Shown one piece after another: positions 15,018-23,672 of a stretch of DNA of 64,000 bases. Below the pieces are notes generated by a model. That model had not been told where the DNA came from, ran no database searches, and saw nothing but the letters and a program-made list of their open reading frames with translations. The DNA comes from JADKFD01 sp050250665. Its GTDB lineage: Bacteria; Pseudomonadota; Gammaproteobacteria; Xanthomonadales; SZUA-5. Position numbers and translations under genes: made by a program. Positions within the stretch are counted from its first letter, which is position 1; every line of letters begins with the position of its first letter. The stretch lies in assembly GCA_050250665.1 (NCBI GenBank), contig JBFWOF010000028.1, positions 16,038-80,037 on the forward strand, read 5' to 3'.

Positions 15018-17181
15018 TCAGGAACAGCGCCAGGCCCTGCTGGGCGCCCGCCATCGCGATCCCTTCGCGGTGCTCGGGCTGCACGCTGACGGGCGCGGCC
15101 AGTTGTGGCTGCGCGCTCTGTTGCCGGGTGCCAGCCGTGTCGAGGTGCAGTTGGCAGCCGGTGGCCAGACTCTGGTTGAACTGAGCGCTGGCGAGGGCGG
15201 CTGGTTCGAAGGGCGGATTCCGCGCCGTCGCAAGCGCTTCGACTACCGGCTGGCGGTGCAGTGGCAGGACGGCAGCGCCGGTGTCTATGCCGATGCCTAT
15301 GCCTTTGGGGCGCTGATTTCCGATGAGGATCTGCGGGCGCTGCGCAGCGGCGAACATCTGCGCCCCTATCAGGTGCTCGGGGCGCATCCGCTGCAGGTCG
15401 GTGAGGTCGATGGCGTGCGCTTCGCCGTGTGGGCGCCAAATGCGCGGCGGGTCAGCGTGGTCGGCAGTTTCAATGGCTGGGACGGCAGGCGTCATCCGAT
15501 GCGCCTGCGCCATGATGCCGGCATCTGGGAGATCTTCATTCCGCATGTCGCGGCGGGCGATCTGTACAAATACGAGATCGTCGGCGCTGACGGCCAACTG
15601 GTGCCACTTAAGGCCGATCCCTATGCCTTCGCCGCGCAGCTGCGCCCGGACACTGCCAGTCGGGTCAATGGCTTGCCTGAGCCGCGGAGTTTGCCGGCAG
15701 GCCGGGCCGAAGCCAACCAGCGTCTGGCGCCGATCAGTATCTATGAAGTGCATGCGCCCTCCTGGCGACACGGCACTGGCGGGTTCCCGAGTTGGGATGA
15801 ACTGGCCGCCACGCTGCCGGCCTATGCCGCGGATCTGGGATTTACCCATATCGAGCTGTTGCCGGTCAGCGAATATCCTTTCGACGGGTCCTGGGGCTAT
15901 CAGCCGCTGGGAATGTACGCGCCGAGCTCGCGCTTCGGCGATCCTGAGGGTCTGGTCCGCTTTGTCGAGGCCTGTCATGCCCGCGGACTGGGACTGCTGC
16001 TGGATTGGGTGCCGGCGCATTTTCCAGCCGATGCCCATGGGCTGGCCCAGTTCGATGGCACCGCGCTCTACGAATACGCCGATCCGCGCGAGGGCTTCCA
16101 CCGCGACTGGAACACGCTCATCTACAACTTCGGCCGCACCGAAGTGGCCAGCTTTCTGAGCGGCAGCGCGCTGTACTGGCTGGAGAGCTTTGCCGTCGAC
16201 GGCCTGCGCGTGGATGCGGTGGCGTCGATGCTCTATCGCGACTATTCGCGCCAGGCCGGCGAATGGATACCCAACCAGCACGGTGGCCGCGAGAACCTGG
16301 AAGCGATCGCGTTGCTGCGCAATCTGCATGTGCAGCTGGGCACGGAACGCCCGGGCAGCATCACCCTTGCGGAGGAATCCACGGCTTTTCCGCAAGTGAC
16401 GGCGCCCACGTACGCCGGTGGCCTGGGTTTCCATTTCAAGTGGAACATGGGCTGGATGAACGACACGCTGCGTTATATCGCCGAGGATCCGGTGCACCGG
16501 CGCTGGCATCACGACAAGCTCAGCTTCGGCCTGGTCTATGCCTTCAGCGAGAACTTCGTACTGCCGATCTCGCACGACGAGGTGGTGCACGGCAAAGGCT
16601 CGATGCTGGCGAAGATGCCCGGCGACGACTGGCAGCGTTTTGCCAATCTGCGCGCCTACTACGGCTTCATGTGGGGGCATCCGGGCAAGAAGCTGCTGTT
16701 CATGGGTCAGGAGTTTGCCCAGCCGCAGGAATGGAATCACGAACAGGCCTTGCCCTGGCATCTGCTCGAAGACCCCCGTCATGCCCAGGTGCAGCGCCTG
16801 ATCGGCGATCTCAATCGCCTCTATCGCTCGCAGTCGGCGCTGCATCGACTGGATTGCGAGGCGGCCGGATTCCAGTGGTTGATAGCCGACGACAGCGCCC
16901 ATTCGGTCTATGCCTGGGCCCGTCTTGACGGCGCTGGTGACGTGGCCATCGTGGTCTGCAATTTCACGCCGGTGCCGCGCCATGATTACCGCTTGCCGGT
17001 GCCCGAAGGCTTGCACCGTTGGCGTGAAGTGTTGAACACCGATTCGGCTCATTACGGTGGCAGTGACTGTGGCAACGCTGGCCAGGTGCTAGTCGCCGAG
17101 GCCGTAGCCAGCCATGGCCGCAGCCATTCGTTGAGCTTGAGCCTGCCGCCGTTGGCCACGCTGTACCTGCTGCCGGCATGA
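15010..17181 (+). CDS. glgB: 1,4-alpha-glucan branching enzyme
   Basis: Transfers short alpha-1,4 chains to make alpha-1,6 branches in glycogen. At 723 aa it is a full-length GH13_9 enzyme: an N-terminal CBM48-type region (about 1-220, including VWAPNARRVSVVGSFNGWDG), the catalytic barrel, and a C-terminal beta domain. Catalytic residues are visible in GLRVDAVASMLY (nucleophile Asp), LAEESTAFP (acid Glu) and ISHDEVVHGK. It overlaps glgP by 8 bp and glgX by 4 bp. Confidence 0.97.
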   Translation: MLDQEQRQALLGARHRDPFAVLGLHADGRGQLWLRALLPGASRVEVQLAAGGQTLVELSAGEGGWFEGRIPRRRKRFDYRLAVQWQDGSAGVYADAYAFGALISDEDLRALRSGEHLRPYQVLGAHPLQVGEVDGVRFAVWAPNARRVSVVGSFNGWDGRRHPMRLRHDAGIWEIFIPHVAAGDLYKYEIVGADGQLVPLKADPYAFAAQLRPDTASRVNGLPEPRSLPAGRAEANQRLAPISIYEVHAPSWRHGTGGFPSWDELAATLPAYAADLGFTHIELLPVSEYPFDGSWGYQPLGMYAPSSRFGDPEGLVRFVEACHARGLGLLLDWVPAHFPADAHGLAQFDGTALYEYADPREGFHRDWNTLIYNFGRTEVASFLSGSALYWLESFAVDGLRVDAVASMLYRDYSRQAGEWIPNQHGGRENLEAIALLRNLHVQLGTERPGSITLAEESTAFPQVTAPTYAGGLGFHFKWNMGWMNDTLRYIAEDPVHRRWHHDKLSFGLVYAFSENFVLPISHDEVVHGKGSMLAKMPGDDWQRFANLRAYYGFMWGHPGKKLLFMGQEFAQPQEWNHEQALPWHLLEDPRHAQVQRLIGDLNRLYRSQSALHRLDCEAAGFQWLIADDSAHSVYAWARLDGAGDVAIVVCNFTPVPRHDYRLPVPEGLHRWREVLNTDSAHYGGSDCGNAGQVLVAEAVASHGRSHSLSLSLPPLATLYLLPA

Positions 17182-19310
17182 ACGTGAGACTGCCAGACAC
17201 CCTGTTGCGCGGCCGGGCCGAGCCTTTCGGGGCAACGGTCTGCGCCGACGGTGTGAATTTTTCGCTGTGGTCGGAGAGCGCGACACGGGTCGAGCTCTGT
17301 GTGTTCGACAGCAGCGGCAGCCGTGAGCTGCGCCGTTATCCCTTGCAGGCCGAGGAAGCCGGCGTGCACTGCGGGCTGTTACCAGGACTCGGTGCCGGAC
17401 TGGTCTATGGCTATAGAGCCCATGGCGCCTATGCCCCCGAGCACGGCCATCGCTTCAACCCGAACAAATTGCTGCTGGACCCCTGGGCCCGCGAAATCGT
17501 CGGCCGCTTTCGCTGGCGCGATAGCCATTACGGCTACGCGCTTGGTCATCCGCACGGTGCCCGCTCCTTCGATACCCAGGAGAACGCCATCCATGCCCTG
17601 AAGGCGCGGGTGGCCGAGCCCATCGCTGCCCTGGCGGGAGCGCGTCCGCGCCACCGTGTGACCGATCTGGTGCTGTACGAAGTCCACGTCAAGGGCTTCT
17701 CCATGCAGTTTCCCGGCATGCCTGAAGAGCTGCGTGGTCGTTATGCCGCTCTGGCGCACCCGCTCGCGATCGCTCACTTCCACAAACTTGGCGTCAATGC
17801 CCTGGCGCTGATGCCGGTGCAATACGCCATCAGCGAGGCGGCGCTCAGCCGTGGCGGGCGGGTCAATTACTGGGGCTACAACACTCTGGGATTCTTCAGT
17901 CCTGATCCACGCCTGGGCACTGTGGCGGAGGATCCGACCGCCTTGATCGCCGAGTTCCGCGAGATGGTGACAGCCCTGCACGCGGCCGGCATCGAAGTCA
18001 TTCTGGACGTGGTCTACAACCACACGGCCGAGAGCGATGAGCTGGGACCGACCTTGAGCTTTCGCGGTCTGGACAATGCGCACTGGTACCGCGCTTTGGC
18101 TGATGATCGCAGCCGTTGCGAGAACTGGAGCGGCTGTGGCAACACGCTGAATGTGGCCCACCCGCGGGTCACCCAGTTCGTGCTGGACTCGTTGCGCTAC
18201 TGGGTGGAAACCATGGGCGTGGACGGCTTCCGCTTCGATCTGGCGACGGTGCTCGGTCGCAGCGACCAGGGCTTCGACCCTCACGCCGCCTTCTTCGTTG
18301 CCTTGCAGCAGGACCCGCTACTGGCGGCGGTGCACTTGATTGCCGAACCCTGGGATTGCGGCCCGAACGGCTATCAGGTGGGGCGATTCCCGGGCCGCTT
18401 CCTGGACTGGAACGACCGTTTTCGCGACAGCGTACGCCGCTACTGGCTGCCCCGCAGTCACAGTCGCGGCAGCAGTCGCGGGGAGTTCGCGCGGCGCTTC
18501 TGCGGTTCAAGTGATCTCTTCCATCACGGTCTGCGGCGGCCGCAGGCCAGCGTCAATTTCGTCAGTGCGCACGACGGTCGAACCCTGGCCGATGTGGTTT
18601 CCTACGGGGCCAAGTACAACCAGGTCAATGGCGAAGACAACCGCGATGGTCGCAATGACGAGCCGGCGGACAATTTCGGTATCGAAGGATTCACCACTGA
18701 TCCGCTGGTGACGCTGCAGCGCCGTCGAGTGCGTCGCGCGCTGCTGGCCACGCTGCTGTTGGCACAAGGTACGCCGATGTTGTTGGCTGGTGATGAGCAT
18801 GGCAACAGCCAGCGTGGCAACAACAATGCCTACTGTCAGGACAATTCGCTGGCCTGGCTGGACTGGAACGCCGATGACGACGATTCTGCCTTCGTCGGCG
18901 CCTTGCTGGCACTGCGGCAGCGCCATGCATTGCTGCGGCACTCACACTGGTTTGCCGATGCCGGCGACAGACAGCAGGCGCGCGTACGCTGGCTGACACC
19001 CAGCGGTCTCGACATGAGCGTGAGTGACTGGCACGACGCTGATCAGCATGCCTTCGCCTGCGAAATGATGCCCGCGGGCGCTGAGCAGGCCGAACTCTGT
19101 CTGATGTTCAATCCCGCACCGGTCGAACAGGAGTTTGCGCTGTCCACCGAGGGCTGGTGGCTGTGTCTGGACAGCAGCGGCGAGCGCCTGCCACTGCCAT
19201 CGGATCTGCCAGAGTTGAGCCCGGTCCCTGTTTTCGTTCCCACCCTGCTGGTGCCCGCGCATGCGCTGCTGGTGCTGGCCCGTATTGATGTGCCCGAGGG
19301 TCTGCAATGA
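17178..19310 (+). CDS. glgX: Glycogen debranching enzyme (isoamylase type)
   Basis: Hydrolyses the alpha-1,6 linkages of phosphorylase-limit branches. At 710 aa it has a CBM48 domain near the N-terminus (GATVCADGVNFSLWSESATRVELCVFD), then a GH13_11 barrel with VIYDVVYNHT-like DVVYNHTAES, catalytic GFRFDLATVLGR and LIAEPWDCG, and NFVSAHDG. It starts at the ATGA overlap with glgB and ends at an ATGA overlap with malQ. This tight coupling argues for one mRNA. Confidence 0.95.
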   Translation: MNVRLPDTLLRGRAEPFGATVCADGVNFSLWSESATRVELCVFDSSGSRELRRYPLQAEEAGVHCGLLPGLGAGLVYGYRAHGAYAPEHGHRFNPNKLLLDPWAREIVGRFRWRDSHYGYALGHPHGARSFDTQENAIHALKARVAEPIAALAGARPRHRVTDLVLYEVHVKGFSMQFPGMPEELRGRYAALAHPLAIAHFHKLGVNALALMPVQYAISEAALSRGGRVNYWGYNTLGFFSPDPRLGTVAEDPTALIAEFREMVTALHAAGIEVILDVVYNHTAESDELGPTLSFRGLDNAHWYRALADDRSRCENWSGCGNTLNVAHPRVTQFVLDSLRYWVETMGVDGFRFDLATVLGRSDQGFDPHAAFFVALQQDPLLAAVHLIAEPWDCGPNGYQVGRFPGRFLDWNDRFRDSVRRYWLPRSHSRGSSRGEFARRFCGSSDLFHHGLRRPQASVNFVSAHDGRTLADVVSYGAKYNQVNGEDNRDGRNDEPADNFGIEGFTTDPLVTLQRRRVRRALLATLLLAQGTPMLLAGDEHGNSQRGNNNAYCQDNSLAWLDWNADDDDSAFVGALLALRQRHALLRHSHWFADAGDRQQARVRWLTPSGLDMSVSDWHDADQHAFACEMMPAGAEQAELCLMFNPAPVEQEFALSTEGWWLCLDSSGERLPLPSDLPELSPVPVFVPTLLVPAHALLVLARIDVPEGLQ

Positions 19311-20866
19311 TCGATCTACACCAACGCAGTTCCGGCGTGCTGCTGCACCTGAGTTCGCTGCCTGGCCCCCACGGTATCGGTGATTTCGGGCCCGATGCCT
19401 TTCGCTTCGTCGACTGGCTGGCGTCGTCGGGACAGCGCTTGTGGCAATGGCTGCCGATCAATCCCATCGGCCCCGGTGATTCGCCCTACCAGAGCGTCAG
19501 TGCTTTTGCCGGCAGTCCGCTGATGGTGGCGTTGGAGCCGCTGGTGCAATCGGGATGGCTGGCGGCGCCGACGCCGCCCGAGGGCGGATTCGATCCGCAG
19601 CGGGTCGATTATTCCCGGGTGGTGCCCTGGCGCCTGGCCCAGTTGCGCCTGGCCGCCGACGGCTTCGAGACCAGAGCGGGTGCTGCCGATCGAGCTGCCT
19701 TCCAGCGCTGGTGTGTCGAGCAGGCCCACTGGCTGGATGACTACAGCCTGTTCATGGCGCTGGAAGCCGCGCATCAGGGCAGTGCCTGGTGGTTCTGGTC
19801 GGCCGAACTGCGCGATCGCGATCCTGCCGCACTGGCCGCCGCGCGCAAGGCGCATGCGCCGGAAGTGCGCTTCTGGCAATTCGTGCAATGGTGTTTTGAT
19901 ACTCAGGCGATGGCGCTCAAAGCCTATGCCAACGCCCGCGATATCGCCCTGATGGGCGATCTGCCGATCTTCATCGCCCATCACAGCTCGGACTGCTGGG
20001 CGCGACCAGATCTGTATTTTCTGGATCAGGATTTCCAGCCCACGGTGGTTGCCGGATGTCCTCCGGATGCGATGGCACCGACCGGCCAGCGCTGGGGCAA
20101 TCCGCTGTATCGCTGGGATCGCATGGCGGCCGAGAATTACCGCTGGTGGACTGCGCGCCTGCGGCGGGCCCTGCACCAGGCCGATGTCTTCCGGATCGAC
20201 CATTTCCGGGGCTTTGCTGGCTACTACGAGATTCCCGCTACTTGCCCGACCGCCGAGGAGGGCGTCTGGGTTGCGGGTCCCGGCAAGGCGTTGTTCGATG
20301 CCATCGGCGCCGAGCTCGGCGAGTTGCCGATCGTGGCCGAGGACCTCGGTCTGATCACGCCGGATGTGGTGGAGCTGCGCGATGGATGCGGCTTCCCTGG
20401 CATGAAGATCCTGCAATTCGGCTTTGGTAGCGATGCCAATGACGAGTTCCTGCCGCACAACTGGGATCGCCATTTCGTCGCCTATACCGGCACCCATGAC
20501 AATGACACCGTGCGCGGCTGGTGGAATCAGGCCAGTGAACGCGAGCGCGCCTACGCCGGCAGCTATCTGGCAGCCGGAGAACACGATGTGCACTGGGCCA
20601 TGATCCGCGCCTGCTGCAACTCGGTGGCCAACATCGCCGTGTGCCAGTTCCAGGACGTGCTGGGGCTCGACAGCGCTCATCGCATGAACATTCCGGGGAC
20701 CATCGGCGCCCACAACTGGAGCTGGCGCTTCCGTTGGGACATGGTCGGCCCCGAGCCCGCGCGCGTGCTCGGCCTGATCACCGCCGCCAGCGGCCGTGGA
20801 CCCTTCCATCTGCTGCGATTGCCGGGTTGCGAGGGTCAGGTGGCGGTGAGCTCGAAGGCAGCCTAG
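19307..20866 (+). CDS. malQ: 4-alpha-glucanotransferase (amylomaltase)
   Basis: Disproportionates maltodextrins, recycling the short chains left by GlgP and GlgX. The 519-aa length and motifs fit GH77: RSSGVLLHLSSLPGPHGIGDFG at the N-terminus, DVFRIDHFRGFAGYYEIP with the nucleophile Asp, VAEDLGLITPDV with the catalytic Glu, and YTGTHDNDT. It is the last gene of the operon glgP-glgB-glgX-malQ. Its stop is followed by a repeat-containing spacer. Confidence 0.96.
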   Translation: MIDLHQRSSGVLLHLSSLPGPHGIGDFGPDAFRFVDWLASSGQRLWQWLPINPIGPGDSPYQSVSAFAGSPLMVALEPLVQSGWLAAPTPPEGGFDPQRVDYSRVVPWRLAQLRLAADGFETRAGAADRAAFQRWCVEQAHWLDDYSLFMALEAAHQGSAWWFWSAELRDRDPAALAAARKAHAPEVRFWQFVQWCFDTQAMALKAYANARDIALMGDLPIFIAHHSSDCWARPDLYFLDQDFQPTVVAGCPPDAMAPTGQRWGNPLYRWDRMAAENYRWWTARLRRALHQADVFRIDHFRGFAGYYEIPATCPTAEEGVWVAGPGKALFDAIGAELGELPIVAEDLGLITPDVVELRDGCGFPGMKILQFGFGSDANDEFLPHNWDRHFVAYTGTHDNDTVRGWWNQASERERAYAGSYLAAGEHDVHWAMIRACCNSVANIAVCQFQDVLGLDSAHRMNIPGTIGAHNWSWRFRWDMVGPEPARVLGLITAASGRGPFHLLRLPGCEGQVAVSSKAA

Positions 20867-20956
20867 GGGTACGGGTCTGCGGGTCAGCACTCGCCAAAAC
20901 CAGGACGCTAAGGACGCAAAGGAAAAGCAGAAAGGTCACGAAGAAGAGCGATGATG

Positions 20957-21028
20957 TAGGTTGGGCTAAGCGCAGCGTGCCCAACATCGGCGTCCATTGT
21001 TGGGCACGCCGCGCTTAGCCCGACCTAC
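20957..21028. repeat. Long hairpin repeat (GTAGGTTGGGC family)
   Basis: Arms GTAGGTTGGGCTAAGCGC and GCGCTTAGCCCGACCTAC enclose inner arms CGTGCCCAAC / GTTGGGCACG, so about 72 bp folds into one long stem. A partial relative lies at 38119-38150. The rest of the spacer 20867-21160 holds no gene that I can support. The stem lies between malQ and the convergent metX gene and may act as a bidirectional terminator. Confidence 0.75.
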
Positions 21029-21160
21029 AGGGAGTGGCCCGTGGGCAGCAGAGCGCCGGGCGCCTCGCGTGTATGGATCTTGGCTCGATCAAGGCCTGCT
21101 GACGCGAAGGACCCGGCCTACGCCACGGACCACCCGCGCTGACGTGGGCAGCAGACAGCC

Positions 21161-22261
21161 CTACAGACGATCCAGAAAACGCGAGATCACCGGGGCGAAG
21201 CGGGGAATGTCAACCAGGAAGGCGTCGTGGCCCTGGATCGAGGGCAGGGCCTGGTAATCGACTTCGGCGCCGGCTTCGGTCAGGGCCTCGGCGATCTCTT
21301 CCTGTTGCTCCACCGGGAACAGGATGTCGGTCGAAACGCCGATGACCAGGGCCTTCTCGACCGCCATGCGTCGGCAGCCGGCCTCCACGCTGCCGCCGTA
21401 GTCGGCCAGATCGAACCAGTCCATGGCCCGCGACAGGTACAGATAGCTCAACGGATCGAAGCCGCCGGACCAGCGCCGGGCGTGGGCGTCGAGATAGGAT
21501 TCGATCTGGAACTCGCTGGCGAAAGGGTCGGCGTCGCGCTCACTCAGGCGTTCGCGGCCGAAGCGTTCACGCCATTCCAGCGGCGAGCGGTAGGTGGCCA
21601 CGCCCAGTTTGCGCGCCAGCCCCATGCCGCTGGAGACATCGGCAGCGTGGGCATAATTGCCGTTGGCGAAGCCGGGATCGGCGCGCACGATCTGGCGCTG
21701 CAGCGAGCGCAGTGCGATCGCAAAGGCCGACGAGCGTGCGGCGCAGGACATGATGATCAGATTCGGCACCAGCGGCGGATGCCGCAGCGCCATCGCCTGC
21801 GCGGTCATGCCGCCCATGCTCGGGCCGACCACGGCCAGCAGGCGCTCGATGCCGAGCGCCCGGGCCACCGCGGCGGCACCATCGGCCACATCCTCGATGC
21901 TGATCGACGGGAAGCGCAAGCGATAGGGCAGGCCGTCATCCGGATGCGGCGAGGCCGGGCCGGTGGAGCCCTTGCAGCTGCCCAGGGAATTGACGCAGAT
22001 GATGAAGTAGCGTTCGGTATCAAAGCTGCGATCGCGACCGATCATCGGCTCCCACCAGCCCGGGGTCGGATCCTTGGGGTTCGAGGCGGCGTGCGCGCTG
22101 GGCGACATGCCGGTAACGATCAGAATGGCATTGTCCCGCGCTGGCGAGAGCTTGCCCCAGGTCTCGTAGGCGATGACTGCCTCGCGCAACTCACCGCCAC
22201 GAAGCAGTGGCATCGGCGAGGGCAGGGCGACAAATTGAGCGGCACCGGACATAGGCAACAT
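21161..22261 (-). CDS. metX: MetX-family L-serine/L-homoserine O-acyltransferase (serine O-succinyltransferase-like)
   Basis: An alpha/beta-hydrolase acyltransferase that activates serine or homoserine for cysteine or methionine synthesis. The catalytic Ser lies in GPSMGGM, the Asp in STDILFP and the His in QGHDAFL. The oxyanion/specificity region reads NSLGSCKGSTGPAS instead of the NxLGGCQGTTGP typical of homoserine acetyltransferases. As I recall, this form is seen in Xanthomonadales enzymes described as serine O-succinyltransferases. The likely start is Met1, or Met4 nine bases in. It is divergent from the methyltransferase gene at 22319 with only 57 bp between, which holds no riboswitch-sized leader. 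Confidence 0.85.
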   Translation of the reverse strand: MLPMSGAAQFVALPSPMPLLRGGELREAVIAYETWGKLSPARDNAILIVTGMSPSAHAASNPKDPTPGWWEPMIGRDRSFDTERYFIICVNSLGSCKGSTGPASPHPDDGLPYRLRFPSISIEDVADGAAAVARALGIERLLAVVGPSMGGMTAQAMALRHPPLVPNLIIMSCAARSSAFAIALRSLQRQIVRADPGFANGNYAHAADVSSGMGLARKLGVATYRSPLEWRERFGRERLSERDADPFASEFQIESYLDAHARRWSGGFDPLSYLYLSRAMDWFDLADYGGSVEAGCRRMAVEKALVIGVSTDILFPVEQQEEIAEALTEAGAEVDYQALPSIQGHDAFLVDIPRFAPVISRFLDRL

Positions 22262-22318
22262 TGCGGTCTGGGGCGGGCATCATAACCAGAACCGTCACGG
22301 ATCAGAGCCCGGACAGCG

Positions 22319-22975
22319 ATGTATGCCAACTCAGCAATGGTCCAGACGCAGCAATCCGGGCCGCACCCGCGCCTGCTGGAGGTGGTCGAGCGGCATCGCC
22401 GCCACGCCTATCAGCGGCCTTTCGCCGAGCATTCGCTGGCGGCTCTCGCGCGTCTGCAACAGTGGCTGGCGGCACATCCGGATCGTCAGCTGATTCTGGA
22501 CAGCGGCTGCGGTACCGGGGCCAGCACGGCGGGCCTGGCCCAGCGCTTTCCCGAATGCTGCGTGCTCGGTATCGACCAGTCGGCGGCGCGCCTGGGTCGG
22601 GCTGGCGTCGAGCCCGCCAATGCCCTCAGATTGCGGGCGCCGCTGGAAGATCTGTGGCGATTGATGCTGGCGCAGGGCATCCGTCCGCTGCGCCATTGCC
22701 TGTGGTATCCCAATCCCTGGCCCAAGCCCGAGCATCTGCAGCGGCGCTGGCACGGCCATCCGGTTTTTCAGCAGCTGCTGGCGCTGGGAGGCTCGTTGGA
22801 ACTGCGCAGCAACTGGCGTCTGTATGTGGACGAATTCGCGCTGGCGCTGCAAGCCTGTGGCCATCAGGGCATCATCAGCGCGATCGATGCCAGCGACGCG
22901 CCGGTGAGCCCCTTCGAAAGGAAGTATCGTGACTCGGGCCATGGCTTGTGGCGGCTGTCGGTGGAGTTGAGCTGA
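22319..22975 (+). CDS. TrmB-like SAM-dependent methyltransferase
   Basis: A 218-aa class I methyltransferase. The SAM-binding motif is LILDSGCGTGAST, followed by VLGIDQSAARL. The motif WYPNPWPKPEHLQRRWHGHPVF matches the PDPWPKKRHHKRR region of tRNA (guanine-N7)-methyltransferase TrmB. The N-terminus could instead start at the ATG at 22337 (MVQTQQSG). Because the substrate-recognition part is divergent, I call it TrmB-like rather than TrmB. It is followed 34 bp later by the response-regulator gene. Confidence 0.75.
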   Translation: MYANSAMVQTQQSGPHPRLLEVVERHRRHAYQRPFAEHSLAALARLQQWLAAHPDRQLILDSGCGTGASTAGLAQRFPECCVLGIDQSAARLGRAGVEPANALRLRAPLEDLWRLMLAQGIRPLRHCLWYPNPWPKPEHLQRRWHGHPVFQQLLALGGSLELRSNWRLYVDEFALALQACGHQGIISAIDASDAPVSPFERKYRDSGHGLWRLSVELS

Positions 22976-23009
22976 GCGGCAGCTATCTGGAGTTCGGGGA
23001 GGGCGGGAC

Positions 23010-23672
23010 TTGCGAATACTGGTAGTCGAGGATGACCATCTGCTGGGCGAGGGCCTGGTGGCAGCACTCAAACGCCATGGCTACACCGCCGACTGGGTCA
23101 GTGACGGCAGCGCTGCCATTGCCGCACTGTCAGCCGAGGAATTCGATCTGGCGGTGCTGGATCTGGGCCTGCCGCGGCAGGATGGCTATGCCGTGCTCAG
23201 TGCGGTGCGCAAGGCCGGCAAGCGCTTGCCGGTGCTGGTGCTGACCGCGCGCGACCAGATCAGCGATCGCGTGCGCGGACTCGACCTGGGCGCCGACGAT
23301 TACATGGTCAAACCTTTCGATCTGAACGAGTTGCTGGCCCGGATCCGGGCGCTGCACCGGCGTTCGCTGGGACAGGCCAGCAATATCCTCACGCATGGCG
23401 AGATCAGGCTCGATGCTGCGGCCCATCTGTGCACCTATCAGGGCCGGGTGATTGATCTGCCGCGGCGCGAGTTCGCACTGCTGCGCTGCCTGCTGGAAAA
23501 CGCCGGTCGGGTGCTGACCCGCGACGCCGTGGTCCAGCGCGTCTACGGCTGGGACGAATCCCTGGAAAGCAACGCACTGGAAGTGCATGTGCATCATTTG
23601 CGCAAGAAACTCTACCCCGAGTTGATCCGGACCATTCGTGGTGTCGGCTATCTGGTCGAGCAACAGTCGTGA
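23010..23672 (+). CDS. Two-component response regulator, OmpR/PhoB family
   Basis: A 220-aa transcription regulator: a receiver domain (about 1-115, acidic pair ED at 7-8, phospho-acceptor Asp51 in LDLGLP, Lys in MVKPFD) and a C-terminal winged helix (about 125-218, with RREFALLRCLLENAGRVLTRDAV and EVHVHHLRKKL). It resembles QseB/PmrA proteins. The start is TTG, which gives the conserved MRILVVEDD N-terminus. It overlaps the sensor kinase start by 4 bp. The signal is unknown. Confidence 0.92.
   Translation: MRILVVEDDHLLGEGLVAALKRHGYTADWVSDGSAAIAALSAEEFDLAVLDLGLPRQDGYAVLSAVRKAGKRLPVLVLTARDQISDRVRGLDLGADDYMVKPFDLNELLARIRALHRRSLGQASNILTHGEIRLDAAAHLCTYQGRVIDLPRREFALLRCLLENAGRVLTRDAVVQRVYGWDESLESNALEVHVHHLRKKLYPELIRTIRGVGYLVEQQS

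Noticed and set aside
22262..22318. SAM or other riboswitch before the metX-type gene
   Set aside because: Only 57 bp separate it from the divergent gene, too short for a known SAM riboswitch, and no matching stems are visible.
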